This document shows positions 62,992 through 64,000 of a stretch of DNA of 64,000 bases, one piece after another. This DNA comes from Ptychodera flava (taxonomy: Eukaryota > Hemichordata > Enteropneusta > Ptychoderidae). Location: contig NC_091931.1 of NCBI RefSeq assembly GCF_041260155.1, positions 8,304,361 through 8,368,360 of the forward strand. Reading direction: 5' to 3'. The translations under genes and the position numbers were made by a program. The stretch's first letter is position 1; each line of letters begins with the position of its first letter. Below the pieces are notes generated by a model. That model ran no database searches and was not told where the DNA came from. It was given only the letters and a program-made list of their open reading frames with translations.

Positions 62992-63087
62992 GCTCCTCTC
63001 TGATTGGACCAAACCACACAGTGAAACTAAAATACAGACGCTCCTCTCTGATTGGACCAAACCACACAGTGAAATTAAAATACAGAC
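62992..63087 (+). repeat. Two-copy 48-bp tandem duplication containing a CCAAT-box word
   Basis: CTCCTCTCTGATTGGACC followed by AAACCACACAGTGAAA occurs at 62993 and again at 63041, differing at about one base in the shared part. It is a recent local duplication. ATTGG (inverted CCAAT) is in each copy. Confidence 0.9.
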
Positions 63088-64000
63088 TTCAAGAAGTAGG
63101 CCATTAACTACTGAATATCATGAACATTTGTGAATTACAAACAAGCATGAATCAAAGTACATCTGTTTCTTGGGTTTGGCAGTTTTCCTGGTAGGTATAA
63201 CCTCCTATTTAGGGGTTTGACCCTTTTTTCTTCAGATTAATGTTACACATGTGTTTTTACCGTCTGGGAGTTTTTTACAGGAAGAGTAAAAATTTTCTGA
63301 AGACATAAAAAATCAGTGCACCGTGGTCCTCAAATTATAACCATGACATCACCTGTATTGCTTAATATCTGGGCAGAATTAAGGAAGACAAACCATTCTC
63401 TCCTATAAAGTTATCCGAATTTTTTGAATGTGCCAGGGACTCCATAAACTAAATGAATACTGCAATTTTCTTGTTTTCCATCCACACTTTTCAGTCAATT
63501 TCACTTTTTTGAGAATTACATGGCATGATAATGCAGACATTATCATCAGAAAATCTGTCACAATTTGTACAGTGTAAATCTAATGTTATTTCAAATTAAT
63601 AATATCAACAAGCGGCGGGCTTTAATAAGGAAATGGGCAAAGCAATAGACATGCTCATTGCAATTCAAAGTTACCATCTCCAATGTAAAAACATACTATG
63701 TAAATGTGGCATTTTATTTGATACCGTGCTTTTATACATTTCCAGTCTTGCAATGCTTATAAAAAGAATTGAAAGACAAGACATGGATGATCTGTAAAGT
63801 CTGGTATACCCAGGGATATTTCCAAATCGGCTATTTTCAGACAGGACAACATATGACAGAAACGATTGGATATAGTCATTAAGTTTTCATATTGAAGGAC
63901 CGCAAAGCTGAATGGAATGCTGGGATACTTCACATGACCTGATTCAAAATCTTTATATTCAAACAGGACAAAAAATTCACTGTGTTAATATTTAGAAATA
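63088..64000. other. AT-rich window end, nothing recognised
   Basis: No exon, terminal repeat or motif cluster that I can support up to the window edge. Confidence 0.4.

Overview
This is an intron-rich, AT-rich, repeat-dense animal nuclear sequence, most likely from a marine deuterostome invertebrate; a hemichordate or a relative is my tentative guess. The reasons are a vertebrate-like FAXDC2 gene split by kilobase-sized introns, a Gmr1-type LTR element (a group described from deuterostomes), Ginger1, pogo and Harbinger-type elements, and frequent TAGGCCTA, ACCGGTA and TACATGTA words. There are no bacterial features: no operons, no ribosome-binding sites and no CRISPR.

Layout. 1-1397 is the 3' end of a decayed Ginger1-like transposon gene (integrase tail, OTU-type protease domain, F-box-like tail). 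1779-2217 and 2887-3118 are two unrelated-looking tandem arrays that share one 16-bp core, arranged as palindromes in the first and as direct repeats in the second. 4500-5300 and 7880-10500 are CpG-rich and promoter-like, and the second block holds a roughly 1-kb tandem duplication. 13334-18934 is a five-exon remnant of a CMGC (DYRK/HIPK-like) protein kinase with a frameshift and a premature stop, so it is probably a non-processed pseudogene. 18226-27140 is mainly MITEs and a 2.5-kb non-coding Harbinger-type element. 27278-31586 is the most interesting object: a TIR-bounded pogo/Tigger-family transposon with an intact 475-codon transposase on the minus strand and, divergently, an intact 128-codon HIRAN-domain gene. 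A 536-bp MITE with a perfect 8-bp target duplication sits between the two genes. 33935-39458 is a young but broken Gmr1-like LTR retrotransposon in minus orientation with near-identical LTRs and ATCT target duplications. 41579-55348 is the one clearly functional host gene, FAXDC2 (six coding exons, 347 aa, all histidine boxes). Its second intron carries a long degenerate tandem-repeat block and a LINE 3' fragment. 55349-64000 is 3' flank with two TIR elements (TTAA type and Harbinger type) and no gene that I recognise.

How the parts relate. The host contributes one intact lipid-metabolism enzyme and one dead kinase locus. Almost everything else that can be explained is transposon-derived, with at least one clear nesting (MITE inside pogo/HIRAN). 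All splice sites given for FAXDC2 and the kinase follow GT-AG and keep phase, except at the kinase lesion. Functional names rest on reading motifs by eye; no database search was run.
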